A program made the position numbers and the translations under genes. From NCBI GenBank assembly GCA_029204225.1, contig CM055092.1, positions 67,333,923 to 67,397,922 on the forward strand: a stretch of DNA of 64,000 bases. The letters are read 5' to 3'. Source of the DNA: Diphasiastrum complanatum (taxonomy: Eukaryota > Streptophyta > Lycopodiopsida > Lycopodiales > Lycopodiaceae). Of this stretch, positions 34,076-46,583 are shown in pieces. The notes below the pieces were generated by a model. It made no database searches. It saw nothing but the letters and a program-made list of their open reading frames with translations, and was not told the origin of the DNA. The stretch's first letter is position 1. Each line of letters begins with the position of its first letter.

Positions 34076-36438
34076 ATGGCTTCAATCAGCAGCATACAAT
34101 CTAAGATTTATACATTCCGGGGATTCATCAGGATCTAACTTTCTAGCATGGAAAGTTAAGACCTCGTTGATACTAAAGGGTGAAGGATTATTCCCCTGGG
34201 TGGATGGCACAGAGGAGTTGCCTACAACAACAGGCAAAGAGCTACGCGAATGGAGGGAGAAAAATGACAAGGTAGTAGCCTTGCTATCATCATCCATCGA
34301 AGATAGTCTCACACTTGACCTGGTTACACTTTCCAAAGCAAAGGAGATGTGGGATACACTGCTCATGAGATTTTAAAAGAAATCATGCAGTCAAATAATG
34401 ATGCTAGAAGATCAGCTGACAAACCTGCAGTGGGATGGCAAATACCTCACTTCTTTTGTAAGAAAGATGAAGGATGTATTCCTATCACTATACAATTCTA
34501 GAGCAAAAAATGTAGTGTCAGCAGAGAAGCAACTCACTTATTTATTGAGAGCCTTACCTAGATCTTTTCAGACAACCAGAACCCTGCTCGCAAAAGATCC
34601 TACAATGACCCTCGAAAAGGCAATTGTCGAGATTCAAGAGGAAGTCGAGGCTCGAGAGCATCTTGATCACAAGGATACTTCTGAACAAGCCCTCTACAAC
34701 AACAAAGAAGAAACAAAGAAATAATTTAAGCCTAAGAGGGAGTCAGATCAAAAGGAGGATCGTGATAAGCAAGCAGAGAGGACCAGCAAAGGCAAATGGA
34801 AGAACAAAGGTAGGTCGAAACAACAAGGTGGAGACAGGAAGACCTGCGTGAGTTGCAGACGTGAAGGACACATAGTCGATATGTGTTGGCTCAATCTGAA
34901 AATTGAGTGTATCCATTGCCACAAGAAGGGTCATGTAGCCATGGACTACCGCCTGAACCCAAGGAACAAATCAACACAAAACAGACATGGAAACAATAAT
35001 AGTTCGTCCTATGTTGAGGAGCTAGAGAGCTCGAAAATGGGCGAAGAGAGATCGAACAGAAATCTGTGCAGACGTGTGTGTAGTGTCAACACCTGACACA
35101 CAGGAGGTGATCCTAGATTCAAGAGCTACCACACACTTTGTCACATTAAGACGAATTATGTCTGATTTTTGAAGTGCAGATCCATCAAGATTCATTGTTC
35201 TTGGAGATGGTTCCAAACATCAAGTGAACGGTGTTGGTTCACTATGGCTCAACACGAATGGCAGAGACAGACGACTCAAAGATGTTCTGTTCGTGCCAAC
35301 ACTACAGTAGGACTTGCTTTCTGTGGCAAGAATAGCTGATGCAGAAATGCATGTGATGTTCTCGGACGAAGCATGCAACGGTATTGATGCCAATACCAGT
35401 ACTCTGATCACTCAAGGTAGAAAAAAAAAACAATCTATATCACCTAAAGGTACGTCTGCCTGCAGATCAAGTGCATCATACTCATGATGATTTGCCAGAC
35501 ACTCTATGACACAGGAAACTATGCCATATGAATTCGATGGCACTTTACCAAGCAAGCCATCATGGAGCAATAACAAGGGTCAACATCTCGAATGAGAACA
35601 ATTCGACCACCTGTGATGCATGTTTGAAGGGTAAGATCAAGGACTCTTACAGAACGACCAAGATTCTGGAGTTAGTGCATCCTGACATCTGTGGGCCTTT
35701 CAATGTAATTTCAGTAGGAGGCTCAAAATATTACATTACCTTCATTGATGATTATAGTAAATTCGCCAGAGTGTATTTCATTCAGAATAAATTAGAAGCA
35801 TTTGACAAAATTCACAAAGTATGTGAATTGGACAGAGAGATGCACTGGCAACAAGGTGATGAAAGATTTGAGAGGCAGCCTTTGCTACAGTACCTGTAAA
35901 CCAAGATGGTTCTAGACCTAGTAGAGCAGACAAAGGCCAAGGCATTGCAGTTCCAAGAGGATCTCCTAGAAGGTCGACAAGACAACGAAGAGCGCCAGCA
36001 AGATATGTGTCAGACAGCTCAGCTTCCACATCAAAAGAGTTCTGTGGATTCAGTGATGAACCATAGACATTCGAGGAGGCAATTGAATGTCCAGAGAAGG
36101 ACAAATGGATCTAAGCCATGAACGAGGAGATGAAATCCATGAGGAAGAACCAAGTACGGACATTGCAGCCATTACTAGATAAGCAAAAGGCTGTAAAATG
36201 AAAATGGGTATACAAGCTAAAGTATGGACCAGATGGAATGTCTCAAAATATAAGGCAAGACTGGTAGTGAGGGATTCTCTCAAAGATATGGTATTGATTA
36301 TTCTGAAAACTTTTCTCTTGTCATGAAACATTCGTCCCTACGTTTACTAACTGCATATACAGCTGCTTATGACCTCAGGATCCACATTGTGGATGAGAAG
36401 ACAACCTTCTTGCATGGTGAGTTAGACGAAGAGGTCTA
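34076..36438 (+). pseudogene. Copia element 4 gag, protease, integrase and RT start
   Basis: Gag reads in pieces from an ATG at 34076 ('MASISSIQSK') through 34167-34376 and 34398-34724. Two zinc-knuckle-like motifs follow (CVSCRREGHIVDMC and CIHCHKKGHVAMDY at 34845-34960). A protease remnant lies at 35100-35160. Integrase starts at 35640 ('CDACLKGKIKD', 'HPDICGPFNV', 'TFIDDYSKF') but its second half is deleted. RT begins near 36180 ('KYKARLVV') and is cut at 36438 after 'LDEEVY', where the nested element sits. Several frameshifts and stops. Confidence 0.75.
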
Positions 36439-37090
36439 TGTGAAAAAAGTGGATCTTGAATCGATCCAAACTCCCAAAATACTTGGCTAAGATCTCTGCA
36501 CAACAAGCTACAAAAGCTAGAAATAGGAAAGCATCCTAATCCTACCTTTGATACACGTGAACTTGACAAAGCATTCAAGAGACAAAGAAACTAATAAAAG
36601 GTACTGATGGCATCCAAAAACAACAGCAAACAGAGCTCCCAACAGCAGCCTACCACTTTTGGAAAGCTCTTAGGTACATACACAAAAGCTTGAAGACAAT
36701 ACACAAAGCAATGCTCCCAATGGAGGAAGAAACTGTGACAATGAAATATTGATCTCTCTCAACAATACAATAAGTTTCTCCAACCTGTGTTCTCCACAAA
36801 TTTCAGCCTAATATAGGTGAGAGAGATTATTCTCTCTCCTCTCTCTAGAACTTAGGACCTAATTTTAAGACACCAGTAGCCTAAAATAGCCAATTTTGGC
36901 CTATATGTCCAAATAACATGATTTTGGTGTCATTTCGAAGGTCATAAAGCTTGAGAATTCTTAAATATGAAATATATACTAAAATAAAAGCATCTAGGAC
37001 TCTTTCACACATGTGAAAGGTTAGATCCAAAACCATGTACAAAAATTTCCAGGGCCTCAAACTAGCTAGGAAATGTTGACAATTTTCACA
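36439..37090 (-). repeat. 3' LTR of the nested copia derivative
   Basis: 652 bp. In minus orientation it starts TGTGAAAATTGTCAACATTT and ends TTTTTTCACA. It matches 11352-12005 and the fragment at 45669-46066. Confidence 0.85.
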
Positions 37091-37103
37091 CTCTCTCTTC
37101 AAC

Positions 37104-37842
37104 TTAACTTGCTAGTTTTACAACACTACTTTGCTCCAACCTAAGAATGATCTCCATTATGATAATAGATCTCTTCTCAAGTGTTCTAATATGTCCAGTA
37201 TAAAGTACAACATAATTGATATAGATAATAGTGTCCATATAGGATGCTTCACTATTTCTTACATCAATTTTACATAGAATGGTGAATAAGATACATGTAA
37301 AAGAACATAGAATCATAATGAAAGGACTCCTCCATGTATCCACCTTTGAATTCTCTGTAAAACAGAAGCAAACAAGTTGTAAGTGAAAGAGTGTTTGCAT
37401 GCCTCCTCCACATTCCACTATGCCCATAGTGAATGCACCATGTATCTCCATGAATGAACCTCCATCACCACCTTGCCGTTGTAGATATCCAATCCATGAA
37501 AGCCCTTGAGTGAATGAGTGCCAAAAAGATGTGTTCTTTGATATGTTTGAATGAGAAAAACATGAACTTGAAATACTTGAAGTATCTCGACAAGATTTGC
37601 ATACAACCCTTGATCCTACATTGTCAACAATTTAATACTAGGATGCTAGATCTTGAACTTTGCTCAAAAGTAAACATATTGACCACTTCAATATCTTTCA
37701 AGATTTGAATGAATGCATGTACTTGATCATAAAAACTAGCAATGATAACTATTCCATCTCCAAGATCCAAAGGATGCAAAACTATGGAAGTTTCATTGAA
37801 TTTTGACAATTCCAACACATTGACATGAGAATGTTTATACAT
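37104..37842 (-). pseudogene. Tail region of the nested copia derivative
   Basis: Three overlapping open pieces (37842-37624, 37606-37418, 37451-37104) correspond to residues ~930-1191 of the element 3 polyprotein, for example 'HVNVLELSKFNETS', 'VVNMFTFEQSSRSS', 'GAFTMGIVECGGGMQT' and the hydrophobic 'LCSFTCILFTILCKI'. They are broken by small indels. The upstream junction joins protease directly to this tail. Confidence 0.7.
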
Positions 37843-38830
37843 GAAGAGATCAAAGAAGTAAAGAACTTCTTGTGACTAGTCATGTGTGAACTAGATCCAT
37901 TATCTATCCACCATGAATCCTTGTCACTTCCACTTGACATTAGACTTGAAGAACACATCATGAGAGAATCACAAGAATCTATATCCTCATTAGAAGTACA
38001 ATTGCTATCTTCATTACTTTGCTTCTTATGACATTCATTTGCAAAATGACCTTTTATCCCACAATAAAAGCACTTGAACTTTGACTTATCTTTCTTTCTA
38101 AAAGAAGTAGAAGAGGAGGAGGAAGAGTGATCATCATGATCCGAGTTACCACCTTTGGACCATTTCCATTTGCCTTTACCTTTGCCTTTGACTTTGCCTT
38201 TTGTGAAGAAAGCCTCTTCACCTCCACCTTGCAAGGATGCACTATCAAGCTTTGATTGCAACCTATGTTCTTCAGCCAATAAGATTTCTTGCAAGTCAAC
38301 CACACTGGGCAAGAGTCTTTGAATGGCAAAACTTTGCACAAGGTTAGATGTTTATCTAGCAAACCATTCAACATAACCTGGACTATTTCACCATCTTTTA
38401 TGCTTTCATCAATGCATGCTAGATCCTCACTTAAGGACTTAACCCTCAAGACAAATGCATGAGCACTTTCTCTCTCTCTTTGTCTACTAGAAAATATTTG
38501 CCTCCATAGGGTCAATACCCTAGATGTGGACTTTGATTGAAAGAGTTTCTTCAAGGCATTTCATGCCTCACTTGCACTTTGACACTTACCAACTTCCTTG
38601 AGAAGTTCATTGGTAACATTCATTTTAATGATATTATGAAGAGCCCTTTTAGCCTTCTTATCAAAACTTTGTTGCTCTTGAACTGTGGGTGGTCTCTCTT
38701 GAGTTCCTACAACCATGTCCATGAGTTCATTCAACTCAAGTAAGGATTCCATCCTCACTTTCCAGGTAGAGTAGTTTGATGAACTCAACCTATCATTAGT
38801 TTCTAACATGATCCCACCATTGGAAGCCAT
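37843..38830 (-). pseudogene. Gag and protease start of the nested copia derivative
   Basis: Gag starts MASNGGIMLETNDRLSSSNY at 38830 and runs, with one stop (38561) and a frame change near 38340, through a Lys/Gly-rich stretch to a CCHC knuckle (CFYCGIKGHFANEC, ~38075-38035). The protease motif reads DNGSSSH, with Asn in place of Ser in DSG. Just after it the sequence jumps to the tail. It is closely related to the gag end of element 3. Confidence 0.8.
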
Positions 38831-39699
38831 GAATAAAATTATTCTTCAACTTTTAGGCATTATGTCCTAATGCACCTAGCACTCACTTTCCTCTCAACAA
38901 TTGATGTAAGGAGATCTCAGAAGATCTAGGACCCTAAAAACACTTCTATCTTGAACCTGGCCGGTTTCCAAGCATAGAAAGGAAGATTGAAACACATGCA
39001 ATACTTTGCACACACTAAGAATGGATTACAAACTCAAACCAACCTAAACACACTCTTGCTTAAGCTCTCAAACTTTTCAGCAAGTGACCAAATCAAGTTA
39101 TGATGTGAAGAGTTACTTGCATTCTTAGGAAATACACGAGACTAGGTTGCCAAGAATACCTAGAATTGAACAAACTTGATCAACATATGATCAACACACT
39201 AAGATATTGATTCAACTTGTAAAACCACATGTAAATCACACTTCTAAGAGTTTATAAACTTCATCAAGTGATAAGTACAAGTTTTAGCGGTGAATGACAG
39301 AGCACACTTAGTGAATCACAAGACTAGCTTTACTAGTTTGTCAAGTCTTGATGTTTAGATGTAGATCTAAGATCACTTCACATGAGAATGTTTCTCAACC
39401 TATTAAGAACTTGAAAGCACATTTGCATAATGGTTAAAACCTTCCATCAAATGCTCCAATCAAATTACACAAGGAGAGTTACTTACATGCTCAACAAAGT
39501 ACACCAAAATTTATGCAAAAGATTGTTGACAATCTGTTCACCCAAAAGGAGATCTTTCATCCAAGTGGGAGTTTTGCTGAGCCTTTTGGAGAATTAAAAA
39601 GTCACTCAAAGAGTATTTGTCATCCACTTCAAGAGAAGGTTCATCCACTTAAGGAGAGTGTTCATCCACAAAGGAGAGTGTTCATCCACTTGACAATGG
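38831..39699 (-). other. Leader of the nested element with a 155-bp repeat
   Basis: No coding. 39525-39680 is nearly identical to 45233-45375 (AATCTGTTCACCCAAAAGGA onward). The expected primer-binding site and the inner LTR end are not found here, so the right LTR was rearranged. Confidence 0.6.
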
Positions 39700-40043
39700 T
39701 CTATTGATCTCTCTCAACAATACAATAAGTTTCTCCAACCTGTTCTCCATGAATTTCAGCCTAATATACGTGAAAGAGATGACTCTCTCTCCTCTCTCTA
39801 GAACTTAGGACCCAATTTTAAGACACCAGTAGTCTTAAATAGCCAATTTTGGCCTATATGTCTAAATAACATGATTTTGGTGTTATTTCGAAGGTCCTGA
39901 AGTTTGAGACTTCTTCAATATGAAATATATACTAAAATAAAAGTATCTAGGCATCTTTCACATGTGTGAAAGGTTAGATCCAAAACTATGTACAAAAATT
40001 GCCAAGGCCTCAAACTAGCTAGGAAATGTTGACAATTTTCATA
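39700..40043 (-). repeat. 5' LTR of the nested copia derivative (partial)
   Basis: Homologous to the first ~345 bp of the 3' LTR (reverse of 36750-37090). The remaining ~300 bp are replaced by unrelated sequence. Confidence 0.75.
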
Positions 40044-40048
40044 GTCTA

Positions 40049-41243
40049 TGGATCAACCCCCCAGGTTATGTCTCGAATTCACTTCTTGATTATGCATGCA
40101 GAATGCATAGGAGTATCTATGGTCTAAAGCAGTCAGCTCAACAATGGTACAAAAAAAAGATCAAGCCCTGAATTCCTTGGGATTCAAGCCACTGATGGCT
40201 GATTCCAATGTTTATGTAAGAATTATAGATGGGAAGATCATCATTGTGGCTGTGTATGTGGACGACACTCTGATATTCTGCAAGAGTGAGAAGCTGATTG
40301 TTAAAGTGAAGAAAGACATCTCGAAACATTTCGAGATTGTAAATCTGGGAGAAGCCAAGTGTTATCTTGGCTTGTAGATTGAAAGGGACTATGAGAGAGG
40401 TAAGTTGTACCCTCATTAGTCCAGATACACCCATGAAATCTTGGAGGATTTCGGGATGCTGAATTGCAAAGGACCGAATACTCCAATGCTCACAGAAACA
40501 GTGCTGATGAATGAAAATTGTTCGAGGACTGAAGCAGAGAGAGAATTGATGCAGCTCACACCTTTTTTGAAAACTGATAAGATCGCTGATGTACCTTGCA
40601 CATAACACACGCCCTGACATTGCTTATGCAGTGTTCAGGATGAGCCAATTCTGCACGAATCCAGGTTTGACACATTGAAAGATTGCAAAATAAATTTTGC
40701 AATATCTTCAATTAACAAAGGATTATTATTTGTGTTATTGTCGTGATGCAGGATTTCAGTTGCTTTCCTACAGTAATGCTAGCTAGGCATCTCTCAAGGA
40801 TGACTGTAAGAGTGTCTCAAGATGATGCACCATCGCGTCAAGAGCGACAATTCTCTGGGTCAGCAAAAAGCAGACCATTGTGGCTCAGTCATCTTGCAAA
40901 GCAGAGTACGTTGCAGCATCAAAGATGGCCAATGAGACAATTGAGCTCAAATAGTTTCTTGATGAACTGGGCGAAATGAGGAACGAACCTCTGGTTTTGC
41001 AGATGGCCAACACATCTGCAATACATCTGATGAAAGACCATGTGTTTCACTCAAGGACAAAACACATTGCGATCAAGTACCACTTGATCAGGGATCTGAT
41101 TGGTAAGAAGATGTTGCAGACCACCTTCATTGGAACAAAAGACATGGTTGCTGACATTTTCACAAAGGCCTTAGACAAAGGTCTGTTTGAGAAACAAAGG
41201 AGCAGTCTTGGAGTCGTCAAGCTATCAGGCTTTGAGATAGAGA
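40049..41243 (+). pseudogene. Copia element 4 RT end and RNase H
   Basis: It resumes the host pol after the nested insert: 'VDQPPGY', 'YGLKQSAQQWY', then 'SLGFKPLMADSNVYV' and an intact 'VYVDDTLIF' catalytic box near 40255, then 'KHFEIVNLGEAKCYLGL' and a TAG. RNase H pieces follow (about 40740-41250), ending 'SLGVVKLSGFEIEMKK'. Several stops and frameshifts. This segment parallels 6335-7373. Confidence 0.8.
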
Positions 41244-41917
41244 TGAAGAAATGAAATGTTTCTAATGCCAAAGGTTTGCTAACTTTCAACCTTGCATTTT
41301 TGACAAAAGATGACAAGCACGACATGACAAAACACGAAATCAGTCGTGCTGATTTATTAACGTAGATCAACAGTGTCTGACTACTCTCTGAAGGATTGTA
41401 AGAATGATATAGCCGATAGTGACCAGTGATTATATTTGAATTTCTGACGAACTGATCTTGTTCGCGAATCCTTTCACTTCGTGTTTTGCCTCACTTCGTT
41501 TCGTGATCACTTGGCCAGAAGGGTAAATCAGTTACAGAGCTCATCTAAGTTTCGTTTTGTTTTGTTTCATTCCATCTTGTTTCGTTTCGTTTCGTCTCGT
41601 CTCGTTGTAGAGCTTGATTGATCTTTTTGCGAATGCTTGTGCTTCGTTTCGTTTCGTGTCGTTTTGCGATCTCTATGCTTTCAACATGAATCAATGTCAG
41701 AGCTCATTTAAGTTTCACTTTGCTCGTTTTGTTTCGTTTTCATCTAGATTTCGTCTCAGTTCGTTTCATTGTGTTACAGGGCTTGATTAATTCAACTCAA
41801 ATAGAAATAATTCGAGTTTCGCGAAAAGTTTCGTGAATCGTTTGAGATTTAATTTTATCAGTTTGTCACCAAAGTTCTAGCTAGAATTTGCATTTTCTGA
41901 GTGCATTTTTTGCATCA
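41244..41917 (+). repeat. 3' LTR of copia element 4, internally deleted
   Basis: 674 bp against 1211 bp for the 5' LTR. The first ~110 bp and the last ~550 bp match. About 540 bp (equivalent to roughly 32865-33430) are missing at the junction near 41350. Confidence 0.85.
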
Positions 41918-41922
41918 TTGAG

Positions 41923-44810
41923 GGCCACTGATTTTGTAAATAATGAGATACCACATAGGAATGTAGATTAAATCTCAAAATTTTTCAAAATACCTCACAT
42001 TTGACAGAATGGTTTTCTTTTTTTCCCATATCGCGACTAGGTACTAAAACACACCATTGATCATCAGATCTTTACAGTCCTAGAATTCACTTTCCATAAT
42101 TATTGATGTTCCATACCATCAGCTTTTCCTTCTAGAAAACTCTTAACTGCCTTATCTGATATTCTAGAGATCCACTGATCATCTAGCTGTCCTATAATCA
42201 CTATCAAAAAATCATAGAGTCACAAAAAGATACTGAATCGAAGCATATAGTAGATCGTTGGCAAGCTAATTCTGCTATAAAAATTCATGCACAATTATTG
42301 CAGATGAGAGATAGAGACACAGAACATACATAGACAAAGAAGAAACACACAGAAAGAGAGAGAGAAAAGGGAGGAGAGGTAGTGAGCAGCAGCAACGCAA
42401 CAGAGACAGCAGCAGCAGAGAAAGCGGAGCAAAGGCAGCAGTAGCACAACAGCAACAATGAGGGAGCCTAATGGAGCGAGAGGAGAGAGAGAGAAGTGGG
42501 GGCAAAAGAGAGAGAGAGTTTATTTGGATGATTGGCATGTCTATCATATGGATACCACAAATCCACATCTGATTATGTGACTTAGACAGAAGAATTAACA
42601 TGGTTCAATATTACATCTTGATCCTTTCTGGCTAATGATAAGCTTCAAACCCCTACTAATGCATCAAATGTAGGGACAAGCTTCTGTCAACTACTATATC
42701 CAATGTAATCCATGTATCAGATTCCACTTTTAACATCACAATTGACATTCAAAATTGCGGATAACTCAATGGTTACAAAGATAACATTTATTAATTCAAT
42801 TAAATGAATTTAATCCAGGAAATTAATATTCAATATTAAGCAATTATTTATAGGGATTACCGAAACCCTAACTGCGAAATACATTTCCCGATCACATTTA
42901 CTACCTCTGATGTCCACTCTTCCTCCCTCCTTAGAATTTTCAGTTCCCTGAAAATCTATTTTAGCTAAGGTACCAAGAATATGTAATGACATTAGTAAAT
43001 GTTTAAAAACTAATTATTGTAGGAAAAATTTTAAAACATATTTCTGTCCTACACCCGGGCTGATATATCAAAAATCATTTACTATTATGTGAAACCATAC
43101 TAGTATGATCTTTTGAATATAATTCACCATGGGATTATACTGGAAATGAAATCAGTTATGTAATTCCTATTATTACAAATTTTCCAATAAAATTAGACTG
43201 TTTTTTCTTTTTATTGACTGGTTTGGCATTACTCCGTTAATATTGACAAAACCTATCCAAACATAGAATATGAAATTACATGAATGAAAATCTCACCAAT
43301 AGGATTTCAGTGATTCTTGAACTATATCCTATCATATTTACTATCTAGATAAAGAATACTATTGCCGCTCATTCAATCTAGTCATTTCATATTGTTTGAT
43401 GATTTTAATCAAATTTAACGAGTATCTTGCACAAACATTCACTTGACTGATTTCTAGCGATCAACATCGATTAGAAAACTATTAGACAAGTAACTAATTT
43501 CAAATTTTAACCAATTTGAAATTCAACAAAAAAAAAAAAATTCAAATTTTGATTTTCAATCTGGTAGTTCCCAACTCCAAAAGTTGAAAAAAAATGACAG
43601 CATAGTAAAAACTGTCGGCAATTCATTGCGGTTCCTTCTGTCAATTTTAACTTATCTATCACTGGGAAATAATTTGGACTTAGTGAAACACTGTGACCAA
43701 TTTTGACTGCTAAACTCAGTTTAATCGATTCACTAATCTAAACCAATTTCATAGATAACGAAAAAATGATCGAAATTTCAATTTTTTCAAAAAACTCTAG
43801 TTTTTCTAGCCCAAAATTGATGCTTTCAACAGTCTTAAAAATCAATTAGACTTTCATGAAGCATTCATACTGATCCTAAGATGCAGTATAGGCTGAGAAT
43901 GGAGATTTCTTGATTTGTAGAAGTCAAAATAGCTTCAAACTTGATGGAGATGATGCATAAGCCATCGGCCATCATTTTATAGATTTGATAGCTTGCTGGG
44001 AAGGTAAAAATGAATGCTAATCATGTTATAAATAATGTCATAATGATCTCCTTATGGATTTGGAGAGATCCATCCCCCAAAAACCACCAAAAATGGTTAT
44101 TTTTTAAACTTTTTTGATTTCCTACAAATTCAATTGCTGGAATTCTTGGTTCTAACTTTAGGGAAAACTTCAAAAGACTTTGTTCCACTTCATTACAAGC
44201 TGTACATGGTGTTTTATAGCCACCTACTATCCATCTTTATGGAAAAAACAAGTAGAAATGATGATTTTTGGCTATTTCTGGTTTTTTCATTACAATAAAG
44301 TGAAAATTCATGACATACAACTCTTTCTCTAACACATGCAAATCAATTTATAGAATTATAGTCATCCAATTGGTTTGATCTTGCTGGATTTTCGTTCTTA
44401 CTATCTATTTTGCGCCAAAAAGCATGAAAAACCAAGCAATTTTGACCAAAACATAGCCTAGAATCATAAATCATTGGAGAGAACTGGCATGCATCATTGA
44501 TTTCATCATTAATGAACCCTAAAATGAAAGTACACTTGCTGGAAAATTTAGATCTACCAAAAATTTGATCTACACAAGAAAAAACTCCAAAAAAGCATCA
44601 CAAATTGGCCTTCAAGGACAATTCTCCATAAAAGCACAAAAAATCCCAAGAGTAATGGATCTTAGCAACATGCAAATTGAAACCGGGATAGTACACCCAC
44701 TTGCAACCTTGCTATCCACCTTGGAAGAGAATTCCCATGGATCCAATCCAAAATTTCGACGAAAGGTAGCCCTTCTCCACGTTCTCCAATCTTCATAAGC
44801 CTTGCTCTAA
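41923..44810. other. AT-rich non-coding stretch, possibly the inside of a non-autonomous LTR element
   Basis: No protein motif was found on either strand. An AG-rich purine run (42340-42530) is the only strong compositional feature. The right end abuts a minus-strand primer-binding site at 44808-44819, so the stretch may be the interior of a leftward element without coding capacity. No matching left LTR was found. Confidence 0.3.
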
Positions 44811-45228
44811 TACCACTATAAGGGAAGCTCCCTAAGATCCTGCTTACATGATAAAACACACTATGGAGCAACCACCCAACCAAGTAGAAGCAACCAATCA
44901 ACTCTAGAAGCTTCACCTCCAAGCCAAGGAATAAGAAGCATGAAGGTAGAGTGTATCCCTGACAATGAATCAATGATCACAATGAGGAGTAGGGCGAGTT
45001 TGGACCCAATATATGGAGCCAAAAGCATCATGGGCACATAGCCATGCATAGCTTTAAGTTCCCTATATATAGATTCACCTAGAATAGAGTCCTAAGGACC
45101 ACCTATTCATAGAATTGCTATTGATAACTCTACACATGCATACATTGTCTCATACCTTGTCTAAACTCCATTTAGTGTGTTCTGGGCCTCACAATGATAT
45201 TAGTTACTTTCGGGTCACGTCTAGTATG
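44808..45228 (-). repeat. Possible LTR with primer-binding site and TATA box
   Basis: On the minus strand, a sequence starting TGTCATACTAGACGTGACCC (45228) contains a TATA box (CTATATATAGGG, ~45073-45062). It ends before TGGTATTAGAGC (44819-44808), a tRNA-Met-type primer site. The end lacks the usual CA, and no partner LTR is visible. Confidence 0.45.
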
Positions 45229-46066
45229 ACAATCTGTTCACCCAAAAGGAGATCTTTCATCCAAGCGGGAGCTTTGCTGAGCCTTTTGGAGAATTAAAAA
45301 GTCACTCAAAGAGTATTTGTCATCCACTTCAGGAGAAGGTTCATCCACTTAAGGAGAGTGTTCATCCACATAAGTGGAGATTCTCAACAATACATTGAAC
45401 AGAACATTGTTAGTATTGAATATGCACAAGCCTCATAATCAACAAATGATTAGGTGTTATGATCTGATCCAAAATAGCTTCTTCTCAGTCTTTGATCTTC
45501 AATAGACCTGAAATATGCTTTTGATCCACAAGTTCACTCAACAAAAAGAGATTAGTAAGATTTGATCAACAATGCAATACATAATCATGCTAGAACTTGA
45601 TCAAACATCCAAATATCACCATAAATGGAAATCTTACTAAAAATAACAACCAACTAGCTCTAATACCATGTGAAAAATGTGGATCTTGAATGGATCCAAA
45701 CTCCCAAAATACTTGGCTAAGATCTTTGCACAACAAGCTACAAAAGCTAGAAATGGCAAAGCATCCTAATGCTACCTTTGATACACATGAACTTGACAAA
45801 GCATTCAAGAGACAAAAGAAACTAATAAAAGATACTGATGGCAGCCAAAAACAACATCAAACAGGGCTCTCAACAAAAGCCTATCACTTTTGGAAACCTC
45901 TTAGGATCATACACAAAAGCTTGAAGACAATGCACAAAGCCATGCTCTCAATGGAGGAAGAAACTATGACAATGGTCTATTGATCTCTCTCAACAATACA
46001 ATAAGTTTCTCCAACCTGTTCTCCACGAATTTCAGCCTAATATACGTGAGAGAGATGACTCTCTCT
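45229..46066 (-). repeat. Copia LTR and leader fragment (element 3 family)
   Basis: 45233-45375 repeats 39525-39680. 45656-45667 is a reversed primer site (GCTCTAATACCA), and 45669-46066 is the inner ~400 bp of the LTR seen at 36439-37090. The outer part is lost at 46066, where GC-rich sequence begins. Confidence 0.75.
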
Positions 46067-46131
46067 CGCCAGGTGCCCCCCATCTGAAACTCGCCCCCGA
46101 ACGGGGCCATCGTCCCGAAGGGGGCGCCCCC

Positions 46132-46176
<45 letters not shown>

Positions 46177-46180
46177 AACA
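46067..46180. repeat. GC-rich island followed by (CT)n
   Basis: About 65 bp with G and C runs (CGCCCCCGAACGGGG, GAAGGGGGCGCCCC), then about 45 bp of CT repeats. The GC part contains short inverted repeats. It stands out in ~35% GC surroundings. Confidence 0.8.
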
Positions 46181-46583
46181 AAATTCAAATTTTTTTCTTA
46201 CCCCCCTCCCACCCTATCTTTCTTTCAAACTATAGTTTATTTTTTTTGGTCAATGTAAATACCATTGATTGTAAAAATATTTGCACCATGCCCCCTCATT
46301 AATTTTGATTCTTCCAAGCCTTCTCTCACACTCATTATTATTATTATTATTTGTATTAATGGTTTAATTCTTTTTTAGTTTTATTATACTTGGCTGCTCG
46401 AGTTGTAAACTCGGGCAACCTACGTGGCAATCCTTATAGGGCCCTTTTCAAACTAAAATCTCCTCTAATGTTACAAAACCAGAAATCCGACAAATATTTT
46501 TTTGTAAAGGATATATTGGTGAATTTCTGAACACATTAATTAACCTGATTTTTTGTGATTTCTTGGAAGGGAATTTTGATTAT

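Larger units (their letters stand above)
36439..40043 (-). mobile_element. Nested leftward copia derivative, target duplication GTCTA
   Basis: GTCTA occurs at 36434-36438 and 40044-40048. Skipping the insert, the host RT reads continuously across the site ('EEVYVDQPPGY'). The outer ends are TGTGAAAAA (left) and TTTTCATA (right; the expected TTTTCACA carries one C-to-T change). Leftward it contains a damaged LTR, gag, a zinc knuckle, a protease start, then a direct jump to the tail region and the 3' LTR. Integrase and RT are absent. It shares LTR and tail with element 3. Confidence 0.85.
32752..41917 (+). mobile_element. Copia element 4 with both LTRs, target duplication TTGAG
   Basis: The 5' LTR starts TGAAGAAACAAAATGTTTC at 32752 and the 3' LTR ends ...TTTTTGCATCA at 41917. 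TTGAG stands directly left (32747-32751) and right (41918-41922). A primer-binding site (TGGTATCAGAGC, 33964) and a purine-rich tract (GAGATAGAGA) are in place. The coding part is split by a nested element (36439-40043). Without that insert it is about 5.6 kb. Gag and pol are broken. It is the same family as element 2. Confidence 0.85.
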
